64,000 bases of DNA from assembly GCA_017979445.1 (NCBI GenBank), contig CM030717.1, positions 21,377,288 to 21,441,287 on the forward strand, given 5' to 3'. The position numbers were made by a program, and so were the translations under genes. The stretch comes from Akebia trifoliata. Lineage: Eukaryota > Streptophyta > Magnoliopsida > Ranunculales > Lardizabalaceae. The notes beneath the pieces are model-generated. The model did no database searches, was not told where the DNA came from, and was given only the letters and a program-made list of their open reading frames with translations. Positions 35,681-45,469 of this stretch are shown in pieces. Numbering within the stretch: position 1 is the first letter of the stretch; every line of letters starts with the position of its first letter.

Positions 35681-36600
35681 TCCTATAAATCTAAGCCCGA
35701 GAAACGTGGCTTAGTAAGTTCGAGTCTGAGAAACGAGACTTCAACTTTTTGAATCATAGAATGAGTAGGCTTTTTGAAGTGCCTAGAAACCTAAGTTCGA
35801 GTCCGAGAAACGACACTCCAACTTGTTGAATCATAGAATGAGTAGGCTTTTTGAAGTGCCTAGAAACCTAACTTCGAGTCCGAGAAATGAGACTCCAACT
35901 TTTTGAATCATATAATGAATAGGCTTTTCGAAGTGCCTATAAACCTAAGTTCGAGTCCAAGAAATGAGACTCCAACTTCTTGTATCATAGAATGAATAGG
36001 CTTTTTGAAGTGCCTACAAACTTAAGTTCTAGTCAAGAAACGAGACTCCAACTTCTTGAATCATAGAATAAATAGGCTTTTTGAAGTGCCTACAAACCTA
36101 AGTTCGAGTCCGAGAAACGAGACTCCAACTTTTTGAATCATAAAATGAATAGGCTTTTTGAAGTGCCTATAAACCTAAGTTCGAGTCCGAGAAACGAGAC
36201 TCCAACTTTTTGAATCATAGAATGAATAGGCTTTTTAAAGTGCCTACAAACCTAAGTGTGAGTCCGAGAAACGAGACTCCAACTTTTTGAATCATAGAAT
36301 TAGTAAGTTTTTTGAAGTGCTTACAAACCTAGGTTCAAGTCCGAGAAGCGAGATTCCAACTTTTTGAATCATAGAATGAATAGGTTTTTTGAAGTGCCTA
36401 TTAACCTTAGTTCGAGTCTGAGAAATAAGACTCCAATTTTAATAGGATTGTTTAAGTTCCTGTAAACCTTAGCCAGAGTCCGAGAAACGAGACTCTAGCT
36501 TTGTTTGAATCATATTGAATTAACAAGATTGTTTAAGTTCTTTAGCCCGAGAAACGTGGCTACAATAAGTTCGAGTCCGTTAAACGAGACTTATACTTTT
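35681..36600 (+). repeat. 77-bp tandem repeat in the 3' region of element B
   Basis: About eleven copies of a unit such as 'gaatcatagaatgagtaggc', 'tttttgaagtgcctagaaac', 'ctaagttcgagtccgagaaa', 'cgagactccaacttttt'. Starts at 35751, 35828 and 35905 give 77 bp, with 76 bp to the next. Outer units (35690-35750, 36430-36600) are more diverged, typical of unequal exchange in the middle of an array. Confidence 0.93.
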
Positions 36601-37040
36601 TAGAACTCTAAAAAAAATTTCAAATAGGATTTAACGAAGTTCCTACATTGTTATGACTCCAATTACTTTATTGTTCAACCTTGCCATGATTGCTTTCGTT
36701 GCATAAGCACATTTCAATTTTGAATCATTATTGTCAGTGAGAGAAGATCTCTAGGACCTGACACATTTTTACTCAATTTCACACAGTACACACACTCACA
36801 CTTGCACTTTTTAGTCAAGGAGAATTCTTTAAAATTCAAGGATTTGACACTGTCAATGAGAGCTCGCGCTCAAAGACCTGACATTTTTTTAATTCGGGGA
36901 GAGCTTTACCCTCAAGGATCCGAACACCCCGACGAATTGCTAAATCAGACTGTAAAATGAACTGTCACTAGCTTTGACATTCGGATATCGCACTATCTAC
37001 CAAAATAAATTTGCTATCTAGTTTGCTCCAACCCTCTGCC

Positions 37041-37053
37041 AAATAGGGGCATC
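37041..37053 (+). other. Polypurine tract of element B
   Basis: 'aaataggggcatc' directly before the 3' LTR at 37054; same position and similar sequence as in element A (3093-3105). Confidence 0.7.
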
Positions 37054-38771
37054 TCTAGACACCCCATTTTTGCACTCGCCTGATTAATAAACTCGTCAAC
37101 CCAATCGCAACGATTCCCAATGATGGATATTTATTCCATTACTTTATTTTGTTACCAGATATGTTTCAGAAATCCGGATGAGGTATCTCGAACTGAAAAA
37201 ACCTTAGAAACCACGCTACGCTAGGAAAAATACGACCCTAGAAACATAGAAATCATCATCTTGCAGATCAAAAAGAAGCTTCACGATAAAAATCACTAAA
37301 ACTGACCAAATTACCAAAATACCCCTAACATCAAACAACCCTAGAGCCTACGTTACGATTAGAAAAACTCATTCAAACACATAAAATAACAAATCGAAAC
37401 CAAATTAATCATTTCGCCAATTTTCACAAAATTTGACAAAATTATGAAAATACCCCTCATAAAGTTCACAACCATTTCACACAAAAAACTTCATAAATGA
37501 CAAAAATCAATAGTCCCATTGAATTCCTTATGAAAAATCAATTCTAAAACATCCTAAAACATAAAAAATCGACTTAAAACGCGAAAAGTCCTCTCCGGGG
37601 GTAAAACGGTAATTTCACAAATTTCATAATTAAAATTTTGAAATTAATAAATAAAATATTAAATAATTAAAGTGAAACATTAATGAAATTAATTTAAAAT
37701 TTTGAACCAAAGAAATCGATCAATCGGGCTCTCAAGCAAAATTGTTGAGGGTTCGCAAGATATTTCTTTAAGGACCCCTCCATTTGGGGGTCCAAAGAAT
37801 TAAAGATATAATAGAGGGGGGTTCTCCAAAAAATTAAAGTCAATCAAGCAAGACTAAAGTCAAAGTATTAAAGTCAATCAAGTAAAACTAAAGTCAAAAT
37901 TAAAGTCAATTAATTAAGACTAAAGTCAAAATATTAAAATCAATCAATTAAGACTAAAGTCAAAATCTTAAAGTCAATCAAAGAAGACCAAAATTCCAAA
38001 CCCTAATAGAGTTCTAATTAAATGATAACTCTACCTAAAAGAATTCTAATTAAAATGTAACTCTACCTAAAACAATTCTAATTAAAATACAATTCTACCT
38101 AAAACAATTCTAACTAAAACAAAACTCTAACTAAAAGAATTATAATCAAACACTAATTCTATCTAAATCAATCCTTAAAAAAATCTATAAATAGAGGTCC
38201 TTACACCCTATTTTCGTATCAAGTCATAAACCCTAAGAGAAGTAGGTCCAAAAGCCCCCCTAGCCTCCCATAAACCCTAGTTTTGGAGTCCCAACTCCTT
38301 ACGTAACATCCCTCCTTCAATTTTAGCCTAAAAACACTTAAAAGTCCTCTAAAAACACTCCAAAATTCATAATAAACTCAAAGAGTCCAGTTTAAAAAAA
38401 AAAAAAAGATACCTTACCTCGAAGATCATAAATCAAATCCGGAGACAGAACGAAGCAAGGAGCACGGTACAAAGAGCAGTTTTTGTCAGATCTGAGGGAA
38501 CAAAGTCTTTGCTATCGGAAAGGTATAATCTCTTATTTTTTATTTTTTATTATCTAGGTTTTTTTTAGCAATGTAATTTATTTAGAAAGTTAGTAGAGAC
38601 CGATTTTGGCCGGGCGGGGTTGGTGCCTAACACCTTCCAACCCTGTAACATGATCCCCGAATTCAGTTTTTTCTGTTCTAGATTAGTCCTTTATCTATTT
38701 AGAGGTGGCGACTCCCAAACCTCAAAGGTCAAAAGTGGATCCGCGCACCCCGCCGATCGAGGGCGCTTTCT
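37054..38771 (+). repeat. 3' LTR of element B
   Basis: Starts TCTAGACACC (TG mutated to TC) and ends CGCTTTCT (CA mutated to CT), 1718 bp. TATA box at 38186-38193. Compared with the 5' LTR it lacks about 33 bp near 38703 ('aaagtcattgatcggttcct' and following). Both mutated termini show the insertion has been fixed since integration. GGGTG follows at 38772-38776. Confidence 0.94.
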
Positions 38772-39786
38772 GGGTGGTTGATGGTGTTAGAGAATGGGAA
38801 TAGGTTAGGTTAGGATAGGGTATGGGTTGAGGTGATTTTGGGAGAGAAGTGATGTAGGTAGATAAATTGTGAGAGAAAATGTGATGGAGGTAAGTGATTA
38901 GATGAGGGAGGTGAGTGAGGATGATGACATGTATCATCTTTTGGTGTGAAGAGGGTGATTGGTTGATGTTGGTAGTGGTTAATAGGTTATGGGTTGTGGA
39001 TTAGTGGTGGATTTGATATGGATAATGGTTTGTGGATTTTTAGTGTATTGGGCTTTTAGGAGGGTTGTAGGTTATTTTGGCTTTGATGGGGTTTGTTTTG
39101 GATTGAATTTTTGAGGGTAGGTTCATTTTAGGGTTTAGGTGATATGGGATCGATTTTAGGTTAAGGGTAAAGTGAGAAATTAATTTAGGCAAGAGTTGAG
39201 GGCTTTTGGACTTTGAATGAGCTTAGGGTGTTTGCGGATTCAGAAGCAGAGCGGTGGAAGTAGAAGAGAGGTAGGCATCCCAAGTCTCACATTTTTTAAT
39301 TTATTAGTTTTTTTGAGATTTTTACAATCATTGATTTGATCAAAAATGTCACGTGTTGGCAAATCGGGCTCTTTAAGCCCGTCGGAGAATTTTTATCGAG
39401 CATTCGGGTATTCTTGGATACAAAGGTGAAGCGGTGAGGATTGGATATAAGATAGGTCAAACTCCTTTGGTGGATCCCTTAGACCATTGGGAGGTCTTAG
39501 GGGCCTCGGTTCGATCAAAACGTCACTTTTTAGTGATTTGGGCTTTTGAAGTCCGTTGGCCAATTTTGGCGAAAAATCAATATTTTAAGTGGAGCGGGGT
39601 AGATGGGAGCATGCCGAATCCTTTTGGTGGGCCCACTAACCCATTGGGAGGTTTTAGGGGCTTCGATTTGATCAAAATGTCAGATTTTAATGCTTCGGGT
39701 CTTCGAGGTCCATTGGACAAGTTCATTGGAAAATTACTATTTTTGGGCCCTTCCGATGAGGGCCCGTTCAAATTGGGGTGTCTACA
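38772..39786 (-). repeat. 5' LTR of element E, second part
   Basis: It resumes after the GGGTG target copy with 'gttgatggtgttagagaatg' and runs to 'ggggtgtctaca' at 39786, the reversed LTR start. The terminal 30 bp, 'gggcccgttcaaattggggt', is the reverse complement of 'caatttgaacgggcc' at 4110 in the solo LTR. Together with 24103-25575 the whole LTR is about 2.48 kb. Three imperfect ~120-bp blocks ('ggaggtcttaggggcctcgg', 'ttcgatcaaaacgtcacttt' and similar) repeat near 39480, 39645 and earlier. Confidence 0.88.
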
Positions 39787-40900
39787 GGCCATGCGATGAA
39801 AAAATTTTGTGTTACCGTCCCCTTCTTTAAGCCATCTCATTCTGGATTTCTGTTTCCAACTGATTTCTTCTAGAAGTGCCAACCGTTGATATTTCTCACA
39901 AAGGTCTAATCTCATTGACCTTTAATTCATCAAAATCGGATTTGTCTCTTCCCTACGATCCAAATCTTCAATTCTCGAAAGGATCTCCTTACTTTGCGCA
40001 TCCACCCTTCCGATGGATTCCTTATTCCATTCTTTTAGAGTCATCTTTAGAGTTTTCAGCTTCTTTCTGAATATCTACCCTATTGTTCTTGTAAATGAAA
40101 AACTCCTCCACCAATCAGTAACCAACTCCTTGAAGTTGTGGTATTTCAGCCACATCAACTCGAAACGGAACGGAATGGGACCACTGTTGAGTGGCCCTAC
40201 AACCAACTTAATAGGACAATGATCAAATACCGGGTTTGGAATAGCCATTTGAGATAGTTGGCAGAAGATCGAAGTCCAATCACCTGAAACCAAGAATCTG
40301 TCTAATCTGTTGAGAATGGGTAAATCATGTTGATTGGACCAAGTGAAGCTTCTACCCTGGAGTGGGATGTCCATTAAGTTATTCCGATTCACGAATTCCC
40401 CAAATCTTCTCATCCTTGTTGTTATCATCGATACTCATTGCTTCTCACAAGCGAATCTAATAACATTGAAGTCACCTCCCAAACACCACGAACGGTTCCA
40501 ATAACTACCCACATCATCCAACTCCTCCTAGAATTGCTTTCTTTCCCAATCTCAAGTAGGGCCATACTCTCCTGAGAACACCCAACTATCTTCCTTTCCT
40601 GTACACCGGCACAGAATAGATATAGAAAAAACTCCTACTAATGAATCTTCCACCTCGATCAGCCTCTTGTCCCTAACACCCAAACACCTTCCACTGTCCC
40701 ATTTGCTGAAAGATACTTCCAACCCAAGTTCCACCTACCCCAAATGCCATGAACCACTGCCTTTTCCACTTGTTCCATTTTGGTTTCTTGAAGTGTTACA
40801 ATGTGTGGTTAGTGAGCTTGAATTATTGCCTTAATGGAAGCCCTTTTGGATCTATTGTTGAGTCTGTGCACATTCCAAGAAAAGAGTCTAATCAACATTT
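39787..40900 (-). pseudogene. LINE ORF2: APE-type endonuclease and start of RT
   Basis: Starts near 40895 with 'FSWNVHRLNNRSKR'. It has the endonuclease motifs 'VTLQETKM' (catalytic Glu), 'CLGGDFNVIRF' (Asp, Asn), 'GRSFTWSNQH', 'LNRLDRFLVSGDW' and 'FDHCPIKLV' (Asp, His). Then come the linker ('RFELMWLKYHNFKELVTDWW') and '[20 protein letters not shown]', 'TKFFHRMA', the conserved start of plant LINE RT. The endonuclease nicks target DNA to prime reverse transcription. Stops at about 40550, 40430 and 40073 and the insertion of E break it. Confidence 0.88.
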
Positions 40901-41229
40901 GCAACTTTAAGTTTTCTCCTGCTTCTTAAGATTAAAGACGGTCCAGCCTTAACCATATCCCCAGACTTCTACAATTCCTGAACTTCTTTAACCAGTCTGA
41001 CCCTTATTTTTTTCACTTTGCTCTCGTCTGCCATCCCAATTCCTTTCTTTTTGCCCAAACATCCATGCTGTCTTGACTCTTCTCGATCTACCTCTGTCCT
41101 TAGAAAGAGTTCCACCTCATCCCGGATATTATCTTGTTCCTCATCGGAAAGACATTCCTCTCTGATCACTGAATCGAAGCAATCACCAATCTCATTTCGT
41201 TTCTTGAGTGCCAGCTCCTTCTGTCTATC

Positions 41230-43715
41230 CTTCTTTACTTAACCCAGCAGCCCAACTAACCTCGCTCAAATTATGAATAATCCAGTCCGCTAAAACTTCC
41301 ACTATCTGATTTTTCAATTTATTCCTTCCCCAACTCCTCGAGCTCTCCTCAATATCTACTATGGCTAAGGGTATGGTATCCTATTCAGGTTCCATCTGTA
41401 TCACATCCTCTATGATATGGCTAGCAAAATCCCCTCCAATTGTCACCTTTCCACTACCACATCCATCTCTCCGAACGTTTGAGTCTTCAACAGACTGTAA
41501 TAATTGTAAAAAACTTCCCTATGACAAGGCGAACCGTTCTCCCCTCCTCCGATCATTTGTCAGTTCGTGTTGCAGCTCTCCAAACACTTCTAGTTGAGCT
41601 CCAACTCTAGATGTCCGCTTATACGCCATTGACTCCTCATGGTTCAGCGCCAAAGATCCCTCAATGATTGGTAATGCCTCTGAATTGTCTTCCTGACGAA
41701 CAACCTTATCCAGACCACCAGCCTCAGCAAACTCTGATTTCATCATATCCTGAATGAGGTCCCCTTCTAGAAATACAAGGTCCAAGGATTTCCTTTCTGT
41801 CGACTCATTGTTGTTACCATTAGCTAGCAACCTGACTATTGAGTCTGTGAAACCCACTTCTGTACTCATAATTCCACCTGGGCCATCAACTTGGATTAAA
41901 TCAAAATTGGGCTGGGGACATATCTTAGAAAGAATTGATTCGTCCAAAATGGATATTTGGTCCGTTGCACCTCTAGGTCGAGGATTAGTTAGCGCATTCG
42001 ATAGGCTTGCTTGGACGAACAGTATGTCTTTCTCACTAACGAACTGAAGATTGTCAACTGAATGGGCTGGTTCGCCTGGTCTAGAGGTCTGACCCACCTC
42101 GCGTTCGGGCTGTGCATTAACTCCAAACAATACTGGGCTACCGGGCCCAGTAGATCAATCCAGCAAAAAGGTTGCTTGTTCCTCAAGTTGGTTTGTTCTA
42201 AATACATTGGGCCGTCTGAACCAGTTATTTGCCCCGTCTCACGATCGGCCTGTGTGTTTGAATCAAACATTAATGGGCTGGCAGGCCCAGTCTGACGGTC
42301 TGTTACGCATAAGGCCTGGTCTCTCCTCATATGCATTAGGTCTCTCTATAGTGTGGCTGCCCAGTTGGCTAGGCCCAAATGATGCTCCATCTGTCTTTTT
42401 AGCCCCTATTGTCTCTACCGAGTCAGAGCAGATAACATTTGAAAACCTGCCTTTGCTTGTTTCACACTCAAGTACAACCATCTTTCCTATCCTAGGATCT
42501 GACATGGCTTCTATACACCCCTCCGAATTGCCCACTGATACAGTGTTATTGGCTGAAATTGCATTAAAAGCCTCTGACACTAACTGACCTGCCAATCCCA
42601 CATCGCCTTTGTTAACGCCAGGCATCATCTTCTCCAGCCCGCCCTCCCTGTTCACAGACAACTTGATGCCCACTATCAACGGTACATTCCTAGCTGGAAG
42701 CTTAATCCATCTGGGGATATCAATGGCTCTCCGCCTAACCTTGATGCTTGCTACTATAAGATCTTCCAATGAGCGAGTACAATCCTTAACCTCCAATAAT
42801 CCGCCTAGCATATCTCCAATGAGAGTAAAAGAGCTCAGCTCCCATCTATGGAACGGGAGTCCAATGATGTCTATCCATGTGCTAGTTTGTGTCCAACTCT
42901 CCGATATACTATTGCAGTTGGCATACCACGCTCTCAAACTGACCATGGTATCCTGGACCTGAATTTGTTTTAGATTCACGAAAACATCGAAATCTCTCCT
43001 CCTGTGGCGCACAAGTATTCTCCTGCTAATCCCGCATGGTCTTAGAGCAAAATTCCTAGAACTAGGGACTATGGAGTTAACCACTCTCTCCACCTCTTCC
43101 CAACAAATTGATTTTTCCCCTGTTTTGCAGATGATTGCCCATCTCCAAACGCCGAAGTTCTCTAGAGTGTCAAGCTCATTGGTGAGTTTTGGTGGCTTAG
43201 GGAAGTCATTCATACGCTTTCCATGCACAGAGCTGCCTTCAACCTCTCTCTTCTAAGGGCCTACATCAATTGCTCCACCTCTAGTTAAGGCCTACTCCTT
43301 CCACTCCTTCAGGGATCAGAAGGGAAGGGAACCATCCTTTTCATGAATATTCCGAGATTTTGAGGAATCGCCCATATTCATTCTCATATCCTCATGCCAA
43401 CTTACAATGACCCAAAATCGTCGATTTTTTCCATAATGGTCTGTTTGTTTTCCAACTCTTTGCATCCTTCAAAGTCTGCACCAACCACCATTTCTCTTTT
43501 TCAAATAACACAAGCTCAGACCCTCCCTTGTCTCTTCTCTCCACTACCCTGATTGCTTGGTTATTCTTCACCCAACATTTTTGAATCTCAAAGACATTCT
43601 GATCGACTTGGACTATAATGGCCCTCCCTGTGAGAGAATAGTCTGTGTGTCTCCTGCCTGAATCTGAGCTTGCTATCTGAACCATTTTCTTAGCTTGGAG
43701 GTTGTTAACATCCAA
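41230..43715 (-). pseudogene. LINE ORF1 (DUF4283-type RNA-binding protein)
   Basis: Readings 43715-43392, 43228-42263, 42336-41989, 42130-41519 and 41169-40969 follow one another on the minus strand with frameshifts. The middle contains 'LRAWYANCNSISESWTQ', 'TSTWIDIIGLPFHRWELSSF' and 'GGLLEVKDCTRSLEDLIVAS', the arrangement seen in ORF1 of plant LINEs (DUF4283-like, RNA binding). The C-terminal part is acidic and low in similarity, as usual for ORF1. Plus-strand readings here (41018-43256) are shadows. Confidence 0.75.
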
Positions 43716-43740
43716 GTAACCAGTTTATCACGCCATCTTC

Positions 43741-44007
43741 TTCTTCTTTTACTCCGTGTTTGCGGCTTTTTGATGGTCTCAAAGTCAAGTTAAAAGAATA
43801 AAGTATAAAATCAACCTTTGAAATTTACTATGAACCAAAGTATATCAATATTCAAATTCGCATTTCTTTACAATGATTTAGATTTGGATCCAATTTGGAT
43901 CCTACTAAGTAATACCATATCGGATCCAACTTGGGTTGGATACTTTTGTAACATTTGAAGTTATTTTTTTAACATCTATTTTACTTCTTTGCAAGCTTAT
44001 AATTGTA
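43741..44007. other. Sequence between the LINE and the MITE
   Basis: AT-rich with three 'ggatcc' words close together (43877-43945: 'ggatccaatttggatcct', 'ggatccaacttgggttggat'). It may include the LINE 5' untranslated region. No gene seen. Confidence 0.4.
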
Positions 44008-44383
44008 TGGTGGCGTTCTTTTGATAAAATCCTAGACAAAGCATTTTGTCTTATATGGGCTAAAAATTTCAGAATGAGCTGATTTTTTGTGAGGATGGTC
44101 TTTATGGTGAGAAAATCACCCTCACAAAAAAATAAGCTAATTCTGAATTTTCTAACCCTAATTTACAAGATGAAGAGTCGTGAATCGTCAATTTTTACTG
44201 TTTGTTTGTAATCACTTTTCATGGGTTAGAAATTTCAGAATTGGTTGATTTTTTGTGAGGATGATCTACTGACTATAGAGATCATCCTCACAAAAAATCG
44301 GCCTATACCAAAACTTTTTAGTCATATATAACAAAACTTTGTCTAGAATGTTATCTAGGATTTTGTCAAAAGAACGCTACCCG
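44008..44383. mobile_element. MITE with 8-bp target duplication (hAT-like)
   Basis: The left end 'tggtggcgttcttttgataa' with 'aatcctagacaaag' is mirrored at the right end by 'ctttgtctagaatg', 'ctaggattttgtcaaaagaa' and 'cgctacccg'. TAATTGTA stands directly on both sides (44000-44007 and 44384-44391). The 8-bp duplication suggests the hAT superfamily. At 376 bp and without a reading frame it is non-autonomous. Inside are two hairpins in tandem: 44070-44150 and 44228-44310, each with 'ttttttgtgaggatg' pairing with 'atcctcacaaaaaa' or a variant. Confidence 0.9.
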
Positions 44384-44391
44384 TAATTGTA

Positions 44392-45150
44392 ATATTATAT
44401 TTTATGTATATGTTTCATTTTATAAGAAGTCATATTGTAGAAAAGTAGTAGAAAATTATATTTTGAAAAACTTAAAAACATAATTTCTAAGCAATATATT
44501 TGGATTCGGATTTGAATCTGGCCCAATTCTGAACTGGGTCAAGGGGTATTTAACATATTCATTTTTTTTTTTGGGGGGGGCTACTTCAAACAGCTAAACT
44601 CGTCAGATTCAATTATCAATCAATTGCATTTGAGAAAAAAAATTCCTTACTAGCTTGGTAGATTTCAAGCCTTACTAAGGGTCATTTGTTAAATCGATTA
44701 TTACATTAGCAATATAACACTACAACCCTTTAAAATTGATTGAAAAATTTAGATAAAAAAATAAAATAAAATTTGGAGACTACTACCAAACTTCCACCTA
44801 AATAAAAAAATTTGGAAATTTTTTTTTAAAATTCATAGAATTTTATCCTCCACAGACTTGAAGCATTTGATCATGTTTCAGATGCCACAAAGTGAATCCA
44901 AAGACCTTTTAGTAAGGGTGAAATCCTTTCTAGCTTAAGAAGACTAATAGGAGTCATTGAATTTCTGGTCAACCAAAAAAAGAGAAGTTTTGTCGAAGCA
45001 TCGTCTTTTACCTCCTAACATTTTAGTATATGATCCCTGGCTAAAATTGTAAGAATCATAAGATCCTTGACTATTTTAACGATGGCCGCGTAAAAATAGT
45101 CGCATAACGTCACCTGGATTTCTTAAACTCGAAAGCGCTTACGACAGAAT
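44392..45150. other. Distal upstream region of the kinase gene
   Basis: AT-rich, no coding or element signals that I can assign. A short direct word 'gcccaattctgaactgggtc' near 44521 is a small imperfect palindrome. May contain regulatory sites not detectable by eye. Confidence 0.5.
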
Positions 45151-45157
45151 GTTTAGA

Positions 45158-45163
45158 CACGTG
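45158..45163. promoter_or_regulatory. G-box (CACGTG) upstream of the kinase gene
   Basis: CACGTG in the context 'agacacgtgttaatt', 312 bp before the start codon and about 160 bp before the TATA box. ACACGTG is also the core of ABA-response elements bound by bZIP factors, which would suit a CIPK gene. Functional use is an inference. Confidence 0.45.
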
Positions 45164-45322
45164 TTAATTATTCACTGCTGTTATTTTAATACCAATTCCA
45201 AATTCAGAAATGAAACGTGTAAGAAAGAATAAATAAACCCGTTATTAAAGAATTAATTACAGCTGTCTTCACGCGTTGAGTTCAAAGTTCAAACTTAGGA
45301 ACCAAACACTCCCTCCTTCCTT

Positions 45323-45329
45323 TATATAT
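45323..45329 (+). promoter_or_regulatory. TATA box of the kinase gene
   Basis: TATATAT in 'tcctttatatatccgcattt', 141 bp before the start codon. With plant spacing the transcript would start near 45350-45360, just before the CT-rich 'ctattttctttctacc' leader. Confidence 0.6.
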
Positions 45330-45469
45330 CCGCATTTAAGAGACTCGACTTCATCAACCAGAAATCTCTATTTTCTTTCTACCAAAGTTTAAACCTAGAA
45401 TATAATTAAAAATCTCCATCACAGAAAAATTTTAAATTAAAAAAAAATCTCGAAATCGAATTATCTCTG

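Larger units (their letters stand above)
25576..38771 (+). mobile_element. Element B: complete but pol-deleted Tat/Ogre-type retrotransposon
   Basis: 13.2 kb, flanked by GGGTG (25571-25575 and 38772-38776). It has two LTRs (25576-27323, 37054-38771), a tRNA-Arg primer site at 27325, a long A-rich leader, gag with two or three stops, only the spacer before RT and a fragment near the pol end, a 77-bp tandem repeat, and a polypurine tract at 37041-37053. Protease, RT, RNase H and integrase are missing. The two LTRs differ by a few percent and one ~33-bp deletion, so the insertion is moderately young. It must have moved with proteins from a relative, or lost pol after insertion. Confidence 0.95.
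6871..39786 (-). mobile_element. Element E: Tat/Ogre-type Ty3/gypsy retrotransposon, minus strand, 3' end outside the window
   Basis: On the minus strand, from right to left: 5' LTR (24103-39786, interrupted), tRNA-Arg primer site, repeat-rich leader, gag, protease with G-patch, RT, RNase H, a second RNase H and the N-terminal zinc region of integrase. The second RNase H is a hallmark of the Tat/Ogre lineage. E is cut by element A at 6870/6871, by a CACTA transposon at 8180-16352 and by element B at 25576-38771. It sits inside a LINE, whose reading frame stops at its right edge (39787). Many in-frame stops make it a fossil. The rest of integrase and the 3' LTR lie to the left of the window. 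Confidence 0.9.
39787..43740 (-). mobile_element. L1-type LINE, 5' part, disrupted by element E
   Basis: Reading leftwards from about 43740: ORF1, then ORF2 with an endonuclease and the start of the reverse transcriptase region, ending exactly at the LTR edge of E. The ORF2 frame reaches 'NTKFFHRMA' at 39787 and is cut there. The remaining RT would lie beyond the far end of E, outside the window. Multiple stops and frameshifts in both ORFs show it was dead or decayed. The exact 5' end and target duplication are not identifiable. Confidence 0.85.

Noticed and set aside
35681..36600. CRISPR-like array of direct repeats
   Set aside because: The 77-bp units are contiguous without unique spacers and lie in a plant retrotransposon; this is a minisatellite.
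39434..39799. 121-codon plus-strand reading
   Set aside because: It lies antisense inside the E LTR; similar readings occur in the solo LTR and have no known domain.
41754..43256. Several plus-strand readings of 60-126 codons
   Set aside because: They are antisense shadows of LINE ORF1, which shows family motifs on the minus strand.
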